Shown here piece by piece: positions 17,097-25,404 of a stretch of 64,000 nucleotides of DNA; the first letter of the stretch is position 1, and every line of letters begins with the position of its first letter. Made by a program: the position numbers and the translations under genes. Below the pieces are notes generated by a model, which was not told the origin of the DNA, made no database searches, and worked only from the letters and a program-made list of their open reading frames with translations. This stretch comes from CAYUYV01 sp964561475 (GTDB taxonomy: Bacteria > Pseudomonadota > Alphaproteobacteria > JAJFIK01), in the NCBI GenBank assembly GCA_964561475.1, contig CAZLPU010000022.1, positions 1-64,000 of the forward strand. Reading direction: 5' to 3'.

Positions 17097-17600
17097 ATGA
17101 ACGTGTTTGGTCAAGCTCTGGCTGCGGCCGCCCTTGGTGCCTGCCTCGCAGCGGGCTGTACTCCGGTACAGGCCAGTCTCTACGATTGTGATCAGGTCAC
17201 CCTGGATGGGGATGCGGTCAATTTTCTGAGCCGAACCGCGATCGAGACCCTGCAACTGCGGCTGACGGCAAACGGGTTCAACCCCGGACCCGTGGACGGG
17301 GCATGGGGCCGCAAGACCAGCCAGGCCATCACCGAGTATTTCAGCGCAAAGGGCCTTGGCGGCGAAGATTTCAATCTGGAAGCTGCCTTTCGCGACCTGC
17401 TGGGCGATGGCAACACCCTCGACCTGGCCGCCTGGACCCGGCGTCATCCTGGAACCGGAACGGATCATGCCGCCTCCGATCCGTTATCCGATGAAATTTC
17501 CGCATTTTATCAGGGCAAGGATATTGTCATCCACAAGAATGCGGATAACGACCCGGATGGCTGGGCAAGTCACGCAGCCGCGTGCAAAGGGGCCACCTGA
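17097..17600 (+). CDS. Exported peptidoglycan-binding-domain protein
   Basis: This 167-residue protein has an N-terminal export signal ending in LAAGC (Cys21), a plausible lipobox. A peptidoglycan-binding-1-like repeat (LQLRLTANGFNPGPVDGAWGRKT split over residues 52-75) fits the L-x2-L...G-x-DG-x2-G-x2-T pattern. The remainder, about 80 residues, is unassigned. It probably sits in the periplasm and touches the cell wall. GGAG lies about 12 nt before the ATG. It is divergent from the acylase gene, sharing a 250-bp promoter region. Its stop codon abuts directly a partial copy of the dispersed multi-hairpin repeat. Confidence 0.8.
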   Translation: MNVFGQALAAAALGACLAAGCTPVQASLYDCDQVTLDGDAVNFLSRTAIETLQLRLTANGFNPGPVDGAWGRKTSQAITEYFSAKGLGGEDFNLEAAFRDLLGDGNTLDLAAWTRRHPGTGTDHAASDPLSDEISAFYQGKDIVIHKNADNDPDGWASHAAACKGAT

Positions 17601-17651
17601 GTGCCCCTGCGCCGCCCCCGCGGAGGTCCTGCGCACCGTGAGCGACAAAAA
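17601..17651 (+). repeat. Dispersed multi-hairpin repeat, copy 2 (partial)
   Basis: The stretch begins TGCCCCTGCGCCGCCCCCGC and continues to GTGAGCGACAAAAA. It aligns with the second half of the other copies but lacks the first hairpin, and its last hairpin is reduced to GGT/ACC. It begins one base after the TGA of the upstream gene, between convergent genes. Confidence 0.75.
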
Positions 17652-17693
17652 GGCAGACCCGATCTCGTTTGAACGGAACCGGATCTAACCATC

Positions 17694-18293
17694 TCAACCG
17701 GATGCCAGGATCAGGACCCGGCGATGCTCCGTGATATGGGTTCTGGGCGGTGGCAGGGTGTCGGCTTCGCCATTGGGCATGAAGCCATGGCGCTCATAAA
17801 GGCGGATGGCGGGGCTGTTGAAATCGCCCACATCCAGCTCGATCTGGGTGAAACCGTGGTGCCGCGCCCATGAGATACAGGCCTCAATGAGACCGTCTCC
17901 AGTGCCCATGCCCCGGGCCTTGGGACTGACCCACATGGAATAGAGTCCGGCGCAGGACCGGTGATCCTTGGGCTGATCAGCGCCGGGCCCGCCCGCCCGG
18001 CACCCGCCTGTCTGGGGCCCGCCTATCTGGGGCCCGCCCGCCCGGCTCCCGTCTGTCTGGGCTTCCTCGATCCGGGCAATGACCGCGATCCCGACATCCG
18101 CCCCACCGGTGCAGGCGACAAAGGTGGCGTGGTCATCCCGCGCCAGACGGTCCCGCCATTCATCCCTTGAGAGATTCCGTTCCGCATCCAGAGTGGATCC
18201 GAACGCATCCGGAGTATCCGCCAGGGCTTCGAGGCACACGCTGCGCAGCCGCTCCCACTGGGAAGGCGAGAGGTGTTCGATCGTGATCGCCAT
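17694..18293 (-). CDS. GNAT-family N-acetyltransferase
   Basis: This 199-residue protein has the GNAT acetyl-CoA site: MWVSPKARGMGTGDGL contains the R/Q-x2-G-x-G/A pyrophosphate loop (RGMGTG), and NSPAIRLYERHGFMPNG is the usual C-terminal motif. The acceptor substrate is unknown. A Gly/Pro-rich insertion of about 20 residues (about 84-105), made of near-repeats of GGPQ/AGG, lies where the loop before the central strand should be; family members normally lack it. The ATG at 18293 lies 18 bp downstream of the smpB stop. A TTG at 18314 overlapping smpB is less likely. It is the last gene of a dapA-smpB-GNAT string. Confidence 0.88.
   Translation of the reverse strand: MAITIEHLSPSQWERLRSVCLEALADTPDAFGSTLDAERNLSRDEWRDRLARDDHATFVACTGGADVGIAVIARIEEAQTDGSRAGGPQIGGPQTGGCRAGGPGADQPKDHRSCAGLYSMWVSPKARGMGTGDGLIEACISWARHHGFTQIELDVGDFNSPAIRLYERHGFMPNGEADTLPPPRTHITEHRRVLILASG
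17985..18062 (-). repeat. In-frame GC-rich minisatellite inside the GNAT gene
   Basis: Tandem GGGCCCGCC-based units of 15 and 30 bp encode the Gly/Pro-rich loop of the acetyltransferase. Unit lengths are multiples of three, so copy-number change would leave the frame intact. Confidence 0.8.
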
Positions 18294-18310
18294 GTCTTTG
18301 GCCCGGGGCC

Positions 18311-18796
18311 TCAACCCTTCTCCCGCATCAGCCGGGCCTTTTCCCGGTCCCAGTCGCGTTTCTTGTCGGTCTCCCGCTTGTCGTGGGCTTTCTTACCCCG
18401 GGCGAGGCCCAGTTCCACCTTGGCGCGGCCGTCCGCGTTGAAATAGAGCTTCAAGGGCACGATGGTCATGCCGCCGCGCAGAACCTCGCCGCCCCATTTG
18501 CCCATTTCCCGCTTGTGCAGCAGGAGCTTGCGGGGGCGCCGGGGCTCATGGTTCTGACGATTCCCATGGGTATATTCCGGGATATAGGAATTGATCAGCA
18601 TCAATTCGCCCTGCTCGAAACTGGCATAGCTCTCGGCCACATTGGCCTTGCCTTCCCGCAGGCTTTTCACCTCGGTGCCGGTGAGCACGATGCCCGCCTC
18701 GATATTGTTGACGATCTCGTAGTTGTGACGGGCCTTCCGGTTCTCCGCCACCACTTTGCCGATGCCGGACCGTGAGGCCAACCTGTTCGCGGCCAT
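18311..18796 (-). CDS. smpB: SsrA-binding protein SmpB
   Basis: SmpB binds tmRNA and delivers it to stalled ribosomes for trans-translation. The 161-residue protein has the expected length and hallmarks: VAENRKARHNYEI near the start, GIVLTGTEVKSLR, NSYIPEYTHGN, HEPRRPRKLLLHK, and the basic C-terminal tail (KRDWDREKARLMREKG) that inserts in the mRNA channel. It follows dapA with a gap of 53 bp, an order common in alphaproteobacteria, and precedes a GNAT gene. The tmRNA gene itself is not in this window. Confidence 0.98.
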   Translation of the reverse strand: MAANRLASRSGIGKVVAENRKARHNYEIVNNIEAGIVLTGTEVKSLREGKANVAESYASFEQGELMLINSYIPEYTHGNRQNHEPRRPRKLLLHKREMGKWGGEVLRGGMTIVPLKLYFNADGRAKVELGLARGKKAHDKRETDKKRDWDREKARLMREKG

Positions 18797-18849
18797 GGTC
18801 GTAGATCCTTTCTTTTTCTTCCCCTTACAAATATTCTGTCGTCAGACCT

Positions 18850-19767
18850 TTATCGTGGTGCCGTCAGCCCCGCATGGGCCATGGCCGCGTCCACCGCCGC
18901 CCGCGCCGCCGGGGATGCGGACACCAGGGGCAGACGCATTTCATCCGTGCACAGCCCAAGCGCGCTCAGGCCGTATTTCGTAGGCTGAGGGCTGGCCTCG
19001 ACAAAGAGGGCCCCGTGGAGGGGCGCCAGCTTGTCCTGGGCCGCAAGGGCCCCGTCCATCCGCCCGCCAAGGGATTCGCTCTGCATGGTGGCACACAGGC
19101 GCGGCGCCACATTGGCGGTGACACTGATGCAGCCATGGCCTCCATGGGCGTTGAACCCAAGGGCGCTGCCGTCCTCCCCGGAAAGCTGGAGGAACTCCGG
19201 ACCGCACAGACGCCGTGTGTCACTCGCCCGGGCCATATCGCCGGTAGCATCCTTAATGCCGATGATCCGATCCAGGGCACTCAACCGCGCCACGGTCTCG
19301 GCGGTCATGTCCACGCCGGTACGCCCGGGCACATTATAAAGCACGATGGGCAGGCCGGTCTCCCGGTGCACCGCCTCGAAATGGGCCAGCAACCCTTCCT
19401 GGGACGGACGGTTATAATAGGGCGTGACGATGAGAACACCGTCCGCTTGCGCCTCCTCCGCAGCCCGGGTCGCAACAATCGCAGCGGCGGTGTCCGCCCC
19501 GCCGGTGCCGAGGATGACCGGGATCCGCCCCGCAACCGTTTCCTGGATCTTGGCCAAGATCAGGGCCTTTTCCTCGGTGGTCAGGGCCGGGGTTTCCGCC
19601 GTCGTACCACAGGCCACAAGACCGTGAGTGCCGTTCTCGATATGCCATTCCACAAGCCGGATCAGCGCGTCCACATCCACCCGGCCCTCCCGGAAGGGGG
19701 TCGCCAGGGCGCAGATCGACCCGCGCAGGCGCGCCGCAAGTCCGGCTGATTCGATCGAAGCTGGCAT
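18850..19767 (-). CDS. dapA: 4-hydroxy-tetrahydrodipicolinate synthase
   Basis: DapA condenses pyruvate with aspartate semialdehyde in lysine and diaminopimelate synthesis. The 305-residue protein carries the Schiff-base lysine Lys172 (IIGIKDATGD), the Tyr of YNVPGRT (Tyr144), VTPYYNRPSQEG, and the pyruvate-binding loop GTTAETP (54-60). The last is usually GTTGE; the Ala replacement is a mild oddity also compatible with DapA-like aldolases. The N-terminus is about 10 residues longer than typical. ATG 19767 is supported by GGGAGAGTACC. Position beside smpB strongly supports dapA identity. It is divergent from the lytic transglycosylase gene. Confidence 0.95.
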   Translation of the reverse strand: MPASIESAGLAARLRGSICALATPFREGRVDVDALIRLVEWHIENGTHGLVACGTTAETPALTTEEKALILAKIQETVAGRIPVILGTGGADTAAAIVATRAAEEAQADGVLIVTPYYNRPSQEGLLAHFEAVHRETGLPIVLYNVPGRTGVDMTAETVARLSALDRIIGIKDATGDMARASDTRRLCGPEFLQLSGEDGSALGFNAHGGHGCISVTANVAPRLCATMQSESLGGRMDGALAAQDKLAPLHGALFVEASPQPTKYGLSALGLCTDEMRLPLVSASPAARAAVDAAMAHAGLTAPR

Positions 19768-20314
19768 TGGTACTCTCCCAAAAGCGCAGTATATGGGGCG
19801 CTCGCCTGTCCCCGCCAAGTCGGGAAGGCCGCTAACGGGATGCCTGGAGCGCCGCCCCATGTCCAGAAAGTCATGTCTCGCCCCAAGGGCGGGTGTTGGC
19901 CAGCCTGACGCTCGGCGGTGGGAGAAGCATCTCATTCCGGGTTGAGAGATGCGCAATCACAATTGGATGGACATGGACGATTCTGGTACCACTATCGGGT
20001 CCGCAGCCGGGATGATCCAGCCGTGGCGCAGTGCTCCTGCCGCCTCGCGTCATGTCCGGTACGCTCTATTTTTGGGTGTCCTGATGCGGTGGGCTTGAGT
20101 GCCTCACTGCAATGGCCCCCGCGCCGGATCTCCGGCGTTCGTTTTCCGACCAAAACCGGCCACCGGCGCCCGGCCAAGCCCATCCGGCTCCCGGTCCCTG
20201 GCCCTCAGACATGGTCCGACCGTGAATTTGATGCAGCCGCACCAACCGCCTCTTCACCCCTCTGGGGACCACCGGCCGGAGGCCCGACCGGGCCAGGGCG
20301 TGGCTCCTCTCCGC
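19768..20314. other. Divergent intergenic region between dapA and slt
   Basis: This 547-bp region must include promoters for both genes. An open frame continues upstream of the chosen transglycosylase start to 20099, but that stretch has no signal peptide or domain, so I treat it as non-coding. No RNA gene or repeat is evident. Confidence 0.4.
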
Positions 20315-22522
20315 ATGATAGCCCGTCTCCATGTGATGGCCCGTCTCCATGTGATGGCCCGTCTTGGCGCGGCCATGGTCATGGCCACCGGCCTCCAGAC
20401 GGTTTTGCCGTCGTCCTGGAGCCTTGCGCCGGTGCTCTCAGCCCAGGCGAGCGCGCCCGTACCCATCCGGCGCCCGGAAGAAATGGGCACCCGGGTACTG
20501 TCGGCTTCCGACGCGCGCATCCTGCGCCAGGCCGTGCGCACCGCCCGCCAAAGGGGCTGGGATGACGGTCTGAAAGAGGTCAAGGACATCGAAAACCCCC
20601 TGGCGGTGCGGGTGGTCCGCTGGATGGCCCTGCAAGATCCATCCAGTGGGGCAAGCTTCGCGGAAATCGTGGATTTCATGGACTCCCACCGGGACTGGCC
20701 GCGAAAAGACCGGTTTCTGGTGCGCGCGGAAGTGGCCATGCCCGCCGGTCTGCCCCCCGCTCAGGTGATCGGCTGGTTCGGCGACCGGGACCCCATAACC
20801 GCCAACGGCATGCTCCGCCTCGCAGACGCCCAGTTTCGCAGCGGACAGGAGGTGGACGGCGCGGTCTGGCTGCGCCGGGCCTGGCGCAGCAGTAACCTGA
20901 GCGGTTGGGCGGAACGGGATCTGCGGGCCAACCACCTCGATCGCCTGACCACAGCCGACCACCTGGCCCGCCTGGACCGGCTGATCTGGGACGGCAAGAC
21001 TACCGCCGCCACCCGGATGCTGAACCTGGTGCCCGCCTCCGACCGCAATCTTGCCCGGGCCCGGATCACCCTGCGCCGGAACGGCCGGGGGGTGGATGCA
21101 GCCATCAAGGCAGTGCCCCAGAACCAGCAGGCCCATCCCGGTCTCCTCTATGAGCGCATTCGCTGGCGCCACAAGCGCCGCCGCTATGAAGAGACTTGGC
21201 CGCTGTTTCTCCAGGCCCCCCGAGACACCGACGGCCTGCTGGCACCGGAAGTGTGGTGGCGGGAACGCCGGTTCCAGGCCCGGGAAGCCTTCGAGGCGGG
21301 CAAGCTCGACACCGCCTACAAGATCATTTCCGGCCACGGCCTGTCCTCGGGCGGTGCCTTTGCCCATGGGGAATGGCAGGCGGGCTGGTTTGCGCTGCGC
21401 CACCTGAACCAGCCGGAAGAGGCCGCCGCCCATTTCGCCAGGCTCGCGGATAATGTCGGTCGGCCCATCAGCCTGGGCCGGGCCAATTACTGGCTGGGCC
21501 GGGCCCATGAAGCCGCCGGCAACACCGAAGCCGCCATGGCCGCCTACGCCAAGGGCGCGGCCCACGGCACGACGTTTTACGGTCAGCTCGCGGCGGAACG
21601 CCTGGGGGGCTCCCTCAGCCGGTTCGAAGTCCCTCCTGCCCCGGACGTGACCGTCGCGCGGCGGGACGCCTTCAAGATGCACACCCTGGTGCGGGCGGCG
21701 ACCATCGCCAGCGATTTCGCACCGGACAGCACCGTGCTGGGCCTGCTTCTGGGCTCGGTGGGGGACAATCCCACGGTGGAGGATTACGCCCTGGCCACCG
21801 TCATGGCCCATGATCTGGACCTGCCCCATGTGGCTGTGCGGATCGGCAAAGAGGCGACCTATGAAGGCTTGCCCGCGGAGGCCCTGGCCTATCCCCTGAT
21901 CGACCTGAACCCCTACCAGGGCCGGCGCCAGGAGCCGGAACGGGCCCTGTCCCTCGCGATCATGCGCCAGGAAAGCGAGTTCAATCCCGAGGCCCGCTCC
22001 GGGGCCAATGCACGGGGCCTGATGCAGGTCCTGCCCGGCACCGCCCGCCAGACCGCCCGGCGCCATGGTCTGGGTTACCGGGCCGTGTGGCTGACCGAGA
22101 ACCCGGACTACAACACCCAGGTGGGCCGGGCCTATCTGGGGGATCTGCTGCGAGCCTATAACGGCTCTTACATCATGGCCGCCGCCGCCTATAACGCCGG
22201 ACCCGGACGGGTGCGCCGCTGGGTCAAGGAATTCGGCGACCCCCGGGACACCGCCGTCGATCCCATCGACTGGATCGAATCCCTGCCCTTTTCGGAGACC
22301 CGCAATTACGTCCAGCGGATCCTGGAAGCCACCCTCGTCTACCGCCAGCGCCTGTCCGGTGCCCCGGTCCGTCTCACACCGAGCCTGGACCTGACCCGGG
22401 GCACGGACGCCCCCCTCCACGCCCGGGGCTTCTTTTCCGATGATGACGACAGCGACAGAAGCATGATCCTTCATCTGGTGGATGACTCGGCCCCCGAGGA
22501 TACGGACACGGCCCAGCCCTGA
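20315..22522 (+). CDS. slt: Soluble lytic murein transglycosylase
   Basis: This 735-residue periplasmic enzyme cleaves the MurNAc-GlcNAc bond of peptidoglycan to 1,6-anhydro products. The N-terminus carries a signal peptide whose n-region is a 21-bp tandem repeat (MARLHV units). An all-helical superhelical domain (about residues 50-530) follows, then the SLT catalytic domain. Catalytic Glu553 lies in MRQESEFNP; SGANARGLMQVLPGTA, AAAYNAGPGRV and LPFSETRNYVQ are the other family motifs. Length matches Slt70-like proteins. The exact start among clustered ATGs (20315, 20336, 20354) is uncertain, and no clear ribosome-binding site is seen. Divergence from dapA is a common alphaproteobacterial arrangement. 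Confidence 0.93.
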   Translation: MIARLHVMARLHVMARLGAAMVMATGLQTVLPSSWSLAPVLSAQASAPVPIRRPEEMGTRVLSASDARILRQAVRTARQRGWDDGLKEVKDIENPLAVRVVRWMALQDPSSGASFAEIVDFMDSHRDWPRKDRFLVRAEVAMPAGLPPAQVIGWFGDRDPITANGMLRLADAQFRSGQEVDGAVWLRRAWRSSNLSGWAERDLRANHLDRLTTADHLARLDRLIWDGKTTAATRMLNLVPASDRNLARARITLRRNGRGVDAAIKAVPQNQQAHPGLLYERIRWRHKRRRYEETWPLFLQAPRDTDGLLAPEVWWRERRFQAREAFEAGKLDTAYKIISGHGLSSGGAFAHGEWQAGWFALRHLNQPEEAAAHFARLADNVGRPISLGRANYWLGRAHEAAGNTEAAMAAYAKGAAHGTTFYGQLAAERLGGSLSRFEVPPAPDVTVARRDAFKMHTLVRAATIASDFAPDSTVLGLLLGSVGDNPTVEDYALATVMAHDLDLPHVAVRIGKEATYEGLPAEALAYPLIDLNPYQGRRQEPERALSLAIMRQESEFNPEARSGANARGLMQVLPGTARQTARRHGLGYRAVWLTENPDYNTQVGRAYLGDLLRAYNGSYIMAAAAYNAGPGRVRRWVKEFGDPRDTAVDPIDWIESLPFSETRNYVQRILEATLVYRQRLSGAPVRLTPSLDLTRGTDAPLHARGFFSDDDDSDRSMILHLVDDSAPEDTDTAQP

Positions 22523-22584
22523 AGGACTCAGACCGCCTAGCGGATCCTTCACGGCTCCTTCGCATGATCAGCGTATGTCATATT

Positions 22585-22622
22585 CCGTCGTGGTCCGGCC
22601 CGGGCCGGGCACCCGACGACGG
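22585..22622. repeat. Imperfect GC-rich inverted repeat after slt
   Basis: CCGTCGT (22585-22591) and ACGACGG (22616-22622) bracket a GC-rich core that can pair further. A second small hairpin, TTTCCG...CGGAAA, lies about 12 bp on. Neither has a T-run. It may slow or end slt transcription. Confidence 0.45.
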
Positions 22623-22697
22623 CGGCAAGGGCATTTCCGTAAATCCGGAAACCCCTCTACTGTGTCGCCGAACGCCAGATGATGGGGAGATGCGAAG

Positions 22698-23795
22698 GTG
22701 ACGGACATATTGGTGATCGGGGCCGGCAAGATCGGCCAGACCATTACGACCCTGCTGGAATCCACCGGCGATTACCGGGTCACCCTGGCCGACCGGTCCG
22801 AGGATGCCCTGCGCCGGCTCGGCCCGGGCGCCGCCTCACGGCTGCTCCCCCTCGATGCGGAGGACTCCGGTGCCATGGCCGAAGCCATGCGCGCCATGTT
22901 CGCCGTGGTCTCCGCCGCCCCCTACAATGTGACCAAAGCCGTGGCGGAAGCGGCCCGGCAGGCGGGGATCCACTATTTCGACCTCACCGAGGACGTGGCC
23001 AGCAAGGAATTCGTCAAGGAACTGGCCGCCGACGCCTCCAGCGCCTTCGTGCCCCAATGCGGTCTGGCCCCGGGCTTCATTTCCATTGTGGGTCATGACC
23101 TCGCCCAGCGGTTCGACCGGCTCGATACCCTGAATTTGCGGGTGGGCGCCCTGCCCCAGTTTCCCTCGAATGCCCTGGCCTACAACCTGACCTGGAGCAC
23201 CGAGGGGGTCATCAACGAATACATCCAGCCCTGCGAAGCCATCGTGAACGGTCAGCCCGCGATGGTCCCGCCCATGGAGGAAATCGAGCATTTCTCCCTG
23301 GACGGTGTGCGCTATGAGGCGTTCAACACCTCCGGCGGCCTGGGGACCTTGTGCGAGACCCTGATCGGCCAGGTCCGGCTGCTCAACTACCGCACGGTGC
23401 GGTATCCCGGCCACCGGGACGCCATGAAAATGCTCCTCCACGACCTGCGCCTGGCGGAGCGCCCGGACATGCTCAAGGACATTCTGGAACATGCCGTGCC
23501 CGCCACCCGCCAGGATGTGGTGGTGATCTTCGTCACCGCCATCGGCGAGCAGGACGGGCGGCTGATGCAGGAATCCTACGTGAACCGGATCCTGGCGCGG
23601 CAGGTGAACGGCAAAGTGTGGACCGGCATTCAGGTCACGACCGCCTCATCGGTCTGTGCTGTGCTGGATCTTCTGCGCCATAACAAATTGCCCGGGCAGG
23701 GCTTTGTCCGTCAGGAACAAATCAGCCTGAAGGATTTTCTGGCCAACCGCTTCGGGCGGGTCTATGAGCCGGAAACGCCCCTGGCCACGGTGTGA
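22698..23795 (+). CDS. Saccharopine dehydrogenase-family oxidoreductase
   Basis: This 365-residue protein has the saccharopine dehydrogenase NAD(P) domain at its N-terminus (VIGAGKIGQTI, residues 5-15) and the family's mid-protein stretches (HYFDLTEDV, CGLAPGF). Saccharopine dehydrogenase splits saccharopine to glutamate and alpha-aminoadipate semialdehyde, or runs in reverse in fungi. The adjacent downstream gene encodes the dehydrogenase for that semialdehyde, which supports a lysine-catabolic role. The start is a GTG at 22698 with GGGGAGA 7 nt upstream. The 65-bp gap to the next gene suggests an operon. A lysine-ketoglutarate reductase domain is not fused here, so its substrate assignment rests on context. 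Confidence 0.88.
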   Translation: MTDILVIGAGKIGQTITTLLESTGDYRVTLADRSEDALRRLGPGAASRLLPLDAEDSGAMAEAMRAMFAVVSAAPYNVTKAVAEAARQAGIHYFDLTEDVASKEFVKELAADASSAFVPQCGLAPGFISIVGHDLAQRFDRLDTLNLRVGALPQFPSNALAYNLTWSTEGVINEYIQPCEAIVNGQPAMVPPMEEIEHFSLDGVRYEAFNTSGGLGTLCETLIGQVRLLNYRTVRYPGHRDAMKMLLHDLRLAERPDMLKDILEHAVPATRQDVVVIFVTAIGEQDGRLMQESYVNRILARQVNGKVWTGIQVTTASSVCAVLDLLRHNKLPGQGFVRQEQISLKDFLANRFGRVYEPETPLATV

Positions 23796-23860
23796 GGACG
23801 CCATCCGGCCCTCGCTCCCATCCATGCTGAACAGACCAACCCATCCGAACAGGGCCTGCC

Positions 23861-25363
23861 ATGACCATCCCAAGCCTTTTCACGTCCCTTGACCTGCTGG
23901 CCCCCGCCACCAGCGGGGGCACCCTGACCGTGCGCTCCCCCATTGACGGCGCCGTGATCGCGTCTCTTCTGGAAGACACTCCCGCCAGCGTGGAGGCCCG
24001 GCTCGCGGAAGCAGACGCCGCGTTCCAGACCTGGCGCGAGGTGCCGCCGCCTCGCCGGGGTGAGTTGATCCGTCTGCTGGGGGAAGAGCTGCGCACCCAC
24101 AAGGAAGCCCTGGGGCGTCTGGTGACGGTGGAAAACGGCAAGATCCTGTCCGAGGGTCTGGGTGAAGTGCAGGAGATGATCGACATCTGCGACTTCGCCG
24201 TGGGTCTGTCGCGCCAGCTTTACGGCCTCACCATCGCCTCAGAACGCCCGGGCCACCACATGCTGGAGCGTTGGCATCCCCTCGGGCTCACCGCCGTGAT
24301 CACCGCGTTCAATTTCCCCGTGGCGGTCTGGTCCTGGAACACGGCCCTTGCCATTGTCTGCGGCAATCCGGTGATCTGGAAGCCCTCGGAAAAGACACCC
24401 CTGACGGCCATTGCCTGCCAGGGCCTGTTCGATCGGGCCATGGCCCGGTTCGCAGAGGCGCCGTCCGGGCTGTCCTCCGTGGTCATTGGCGGGCGGAATA
24501 TCGGTGAGCTGCTGGTCGACGATCCCCGGGTCCGGCTGGTGAGCGCCACGGGCAGCACCGCCATGGGCCGAGAAGTGGGACCAAGGGCGGCACAGCGTTT
24601 CGCCCGCACCCTTCTGGAACTTGGCGGCAACGCGGCCATGGTCGTTGCTCCGTCAGCGGATCTTGATCTGGCGGTGCGGGCCATCGTGTTCGGCGCCGTG
24701 GGCACGGCCGGCCAGCGCTGCACCACCCTGCGCCGGGTCATCGTCCATGAGACCATGAAGGACGCTCTCGTGGAGCGGCTGAAAAAGGCCTACAGCTCCC
24801 TGGTGATCGGCAATCCGCTGATCGACGGCACATTGGTTGGCCCCCTGATCGATGGCCACGCCTTCCAGACCATGGAAAACGCCCTGACCCAGGCCCGGGT
24901 GGAAGGTGGCACCATTCACGGGGGCGGACGGGTCGAGGGTATCGGCGGCCCCGAGGCCTATTATGTGTTCCCGGCCCTGGTGGAAATGCCCGGCCAGACG
25001 GCGGTGGTCCAGCAGGAGACTTTTGCTCCGATCCTTTACGTCATGACCTACCGGGATATCGACGAGGCCATCGCCCTCCAGAACGGGGTGCCCCAGGGCC
25101 TGTCGTCCTGCATTTTCACCACGGATCTTCGGGAGTCGGAGCGGTTTCTCTCCGCTGTGGGCAGTGACTGTGGCATTGCCAATGTGAATATCGGCTCCTC
25201 GGGCGCGGAAATCGGCGGAGCCTTCGGCGGGGAAAAGGAAACCGGCGGCGGTCGGGAATCCGGCTCGGATTCCTGGAAAGCGTACATGCGCCGCCAGACC
25301 CAGACCGTGAACTACTCCACGGAGCTGCCCCTGGCCCAGGGCGTGAAATTCGACATTGACTGA
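23861..25363 (+). CDS. Alpha-aminoadipate semialdehyde (piperideine-6-carboxylate) dehydrogenase
   Basis: This is a 500-residue aldehyde dehydrogenase of the ALDH7/AmaB type, which oxidises alpha-aminoadipate semialdehyde to alpha-aminoadipate with NAD. Catalytic Cys287 (GTAGQRCTTLRR), general base Glu253 (LLELGGNAAMVV) and Asn151 (AFNFPVAVW) are present, as is the QQETFAPILYV stretch. The TAGQRC-TTLRR context and the C-terminal GGAFGGEKETGGGRESGSD are characteristic of the antiquitin group. Pairing with a saccharopine dehydrogenase gene points to lysine degradation through saccharopine or piperideine-6-carboxylate. It is convergent with the next gene. Confidence 0.93.
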   Translation: MTIPSLFTSLDLLAPATSGGTLTVRSPIDGAVIASLLEDTPASVEARLAEADAAFQTWREVPPPRRGELIRLLGEELRTHKEALGRLVTVENGKILSEGLGEVQEMIDICDFAVGLSRQLYGLTIASERPGHHMLERWHPLGLTAVITAFNFPVAVWSWNTALAIVCGNPVIWKPSEKTPLTAIACQGLFDRAMARFAEAPSGLSSVVIGGRNIGELLVDDPRVRLVSATGSTAMGREVGPRAAQRFARTLLELGGNAAMVVAPSADLDLAVRAIVFGAVGTAGQRCTTLRRVIVHETMKDALVERLKKAYSSLVIGNPLIDGTLVGPLIDGHAFQTMENALTQARVEGGTIHGGGRVEGIGGPEAYYVFPALVEMPGQTAVVQQETFAPILYVMTYRDIDEAIALQNGVPQGLSSCIFTTDLRESERFLSAVGSDCGIANVNIGSSGAEIGGAFGGEKETGGGRESGSDSWKAYMRRQTQTVNYSTELPLAQGVKFDID

Positions 25364-25404
25364 TCAGCGCGAATGATCGGCATACAAATTGTCCGCCATC
25401 CAGA

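Noticed and set aside
20099..20314. N-terminal extension of the transglycosylase to 20099
   Set aside because: The extension would bury the signal peptide 70 residues from the N-terminus, so the start at 20315 is preferred.
20438..22552. 700-codon antisense frame opposite slt
   Set aside because: Shadow of a well-supported transglycosylase; no recognisable motif.
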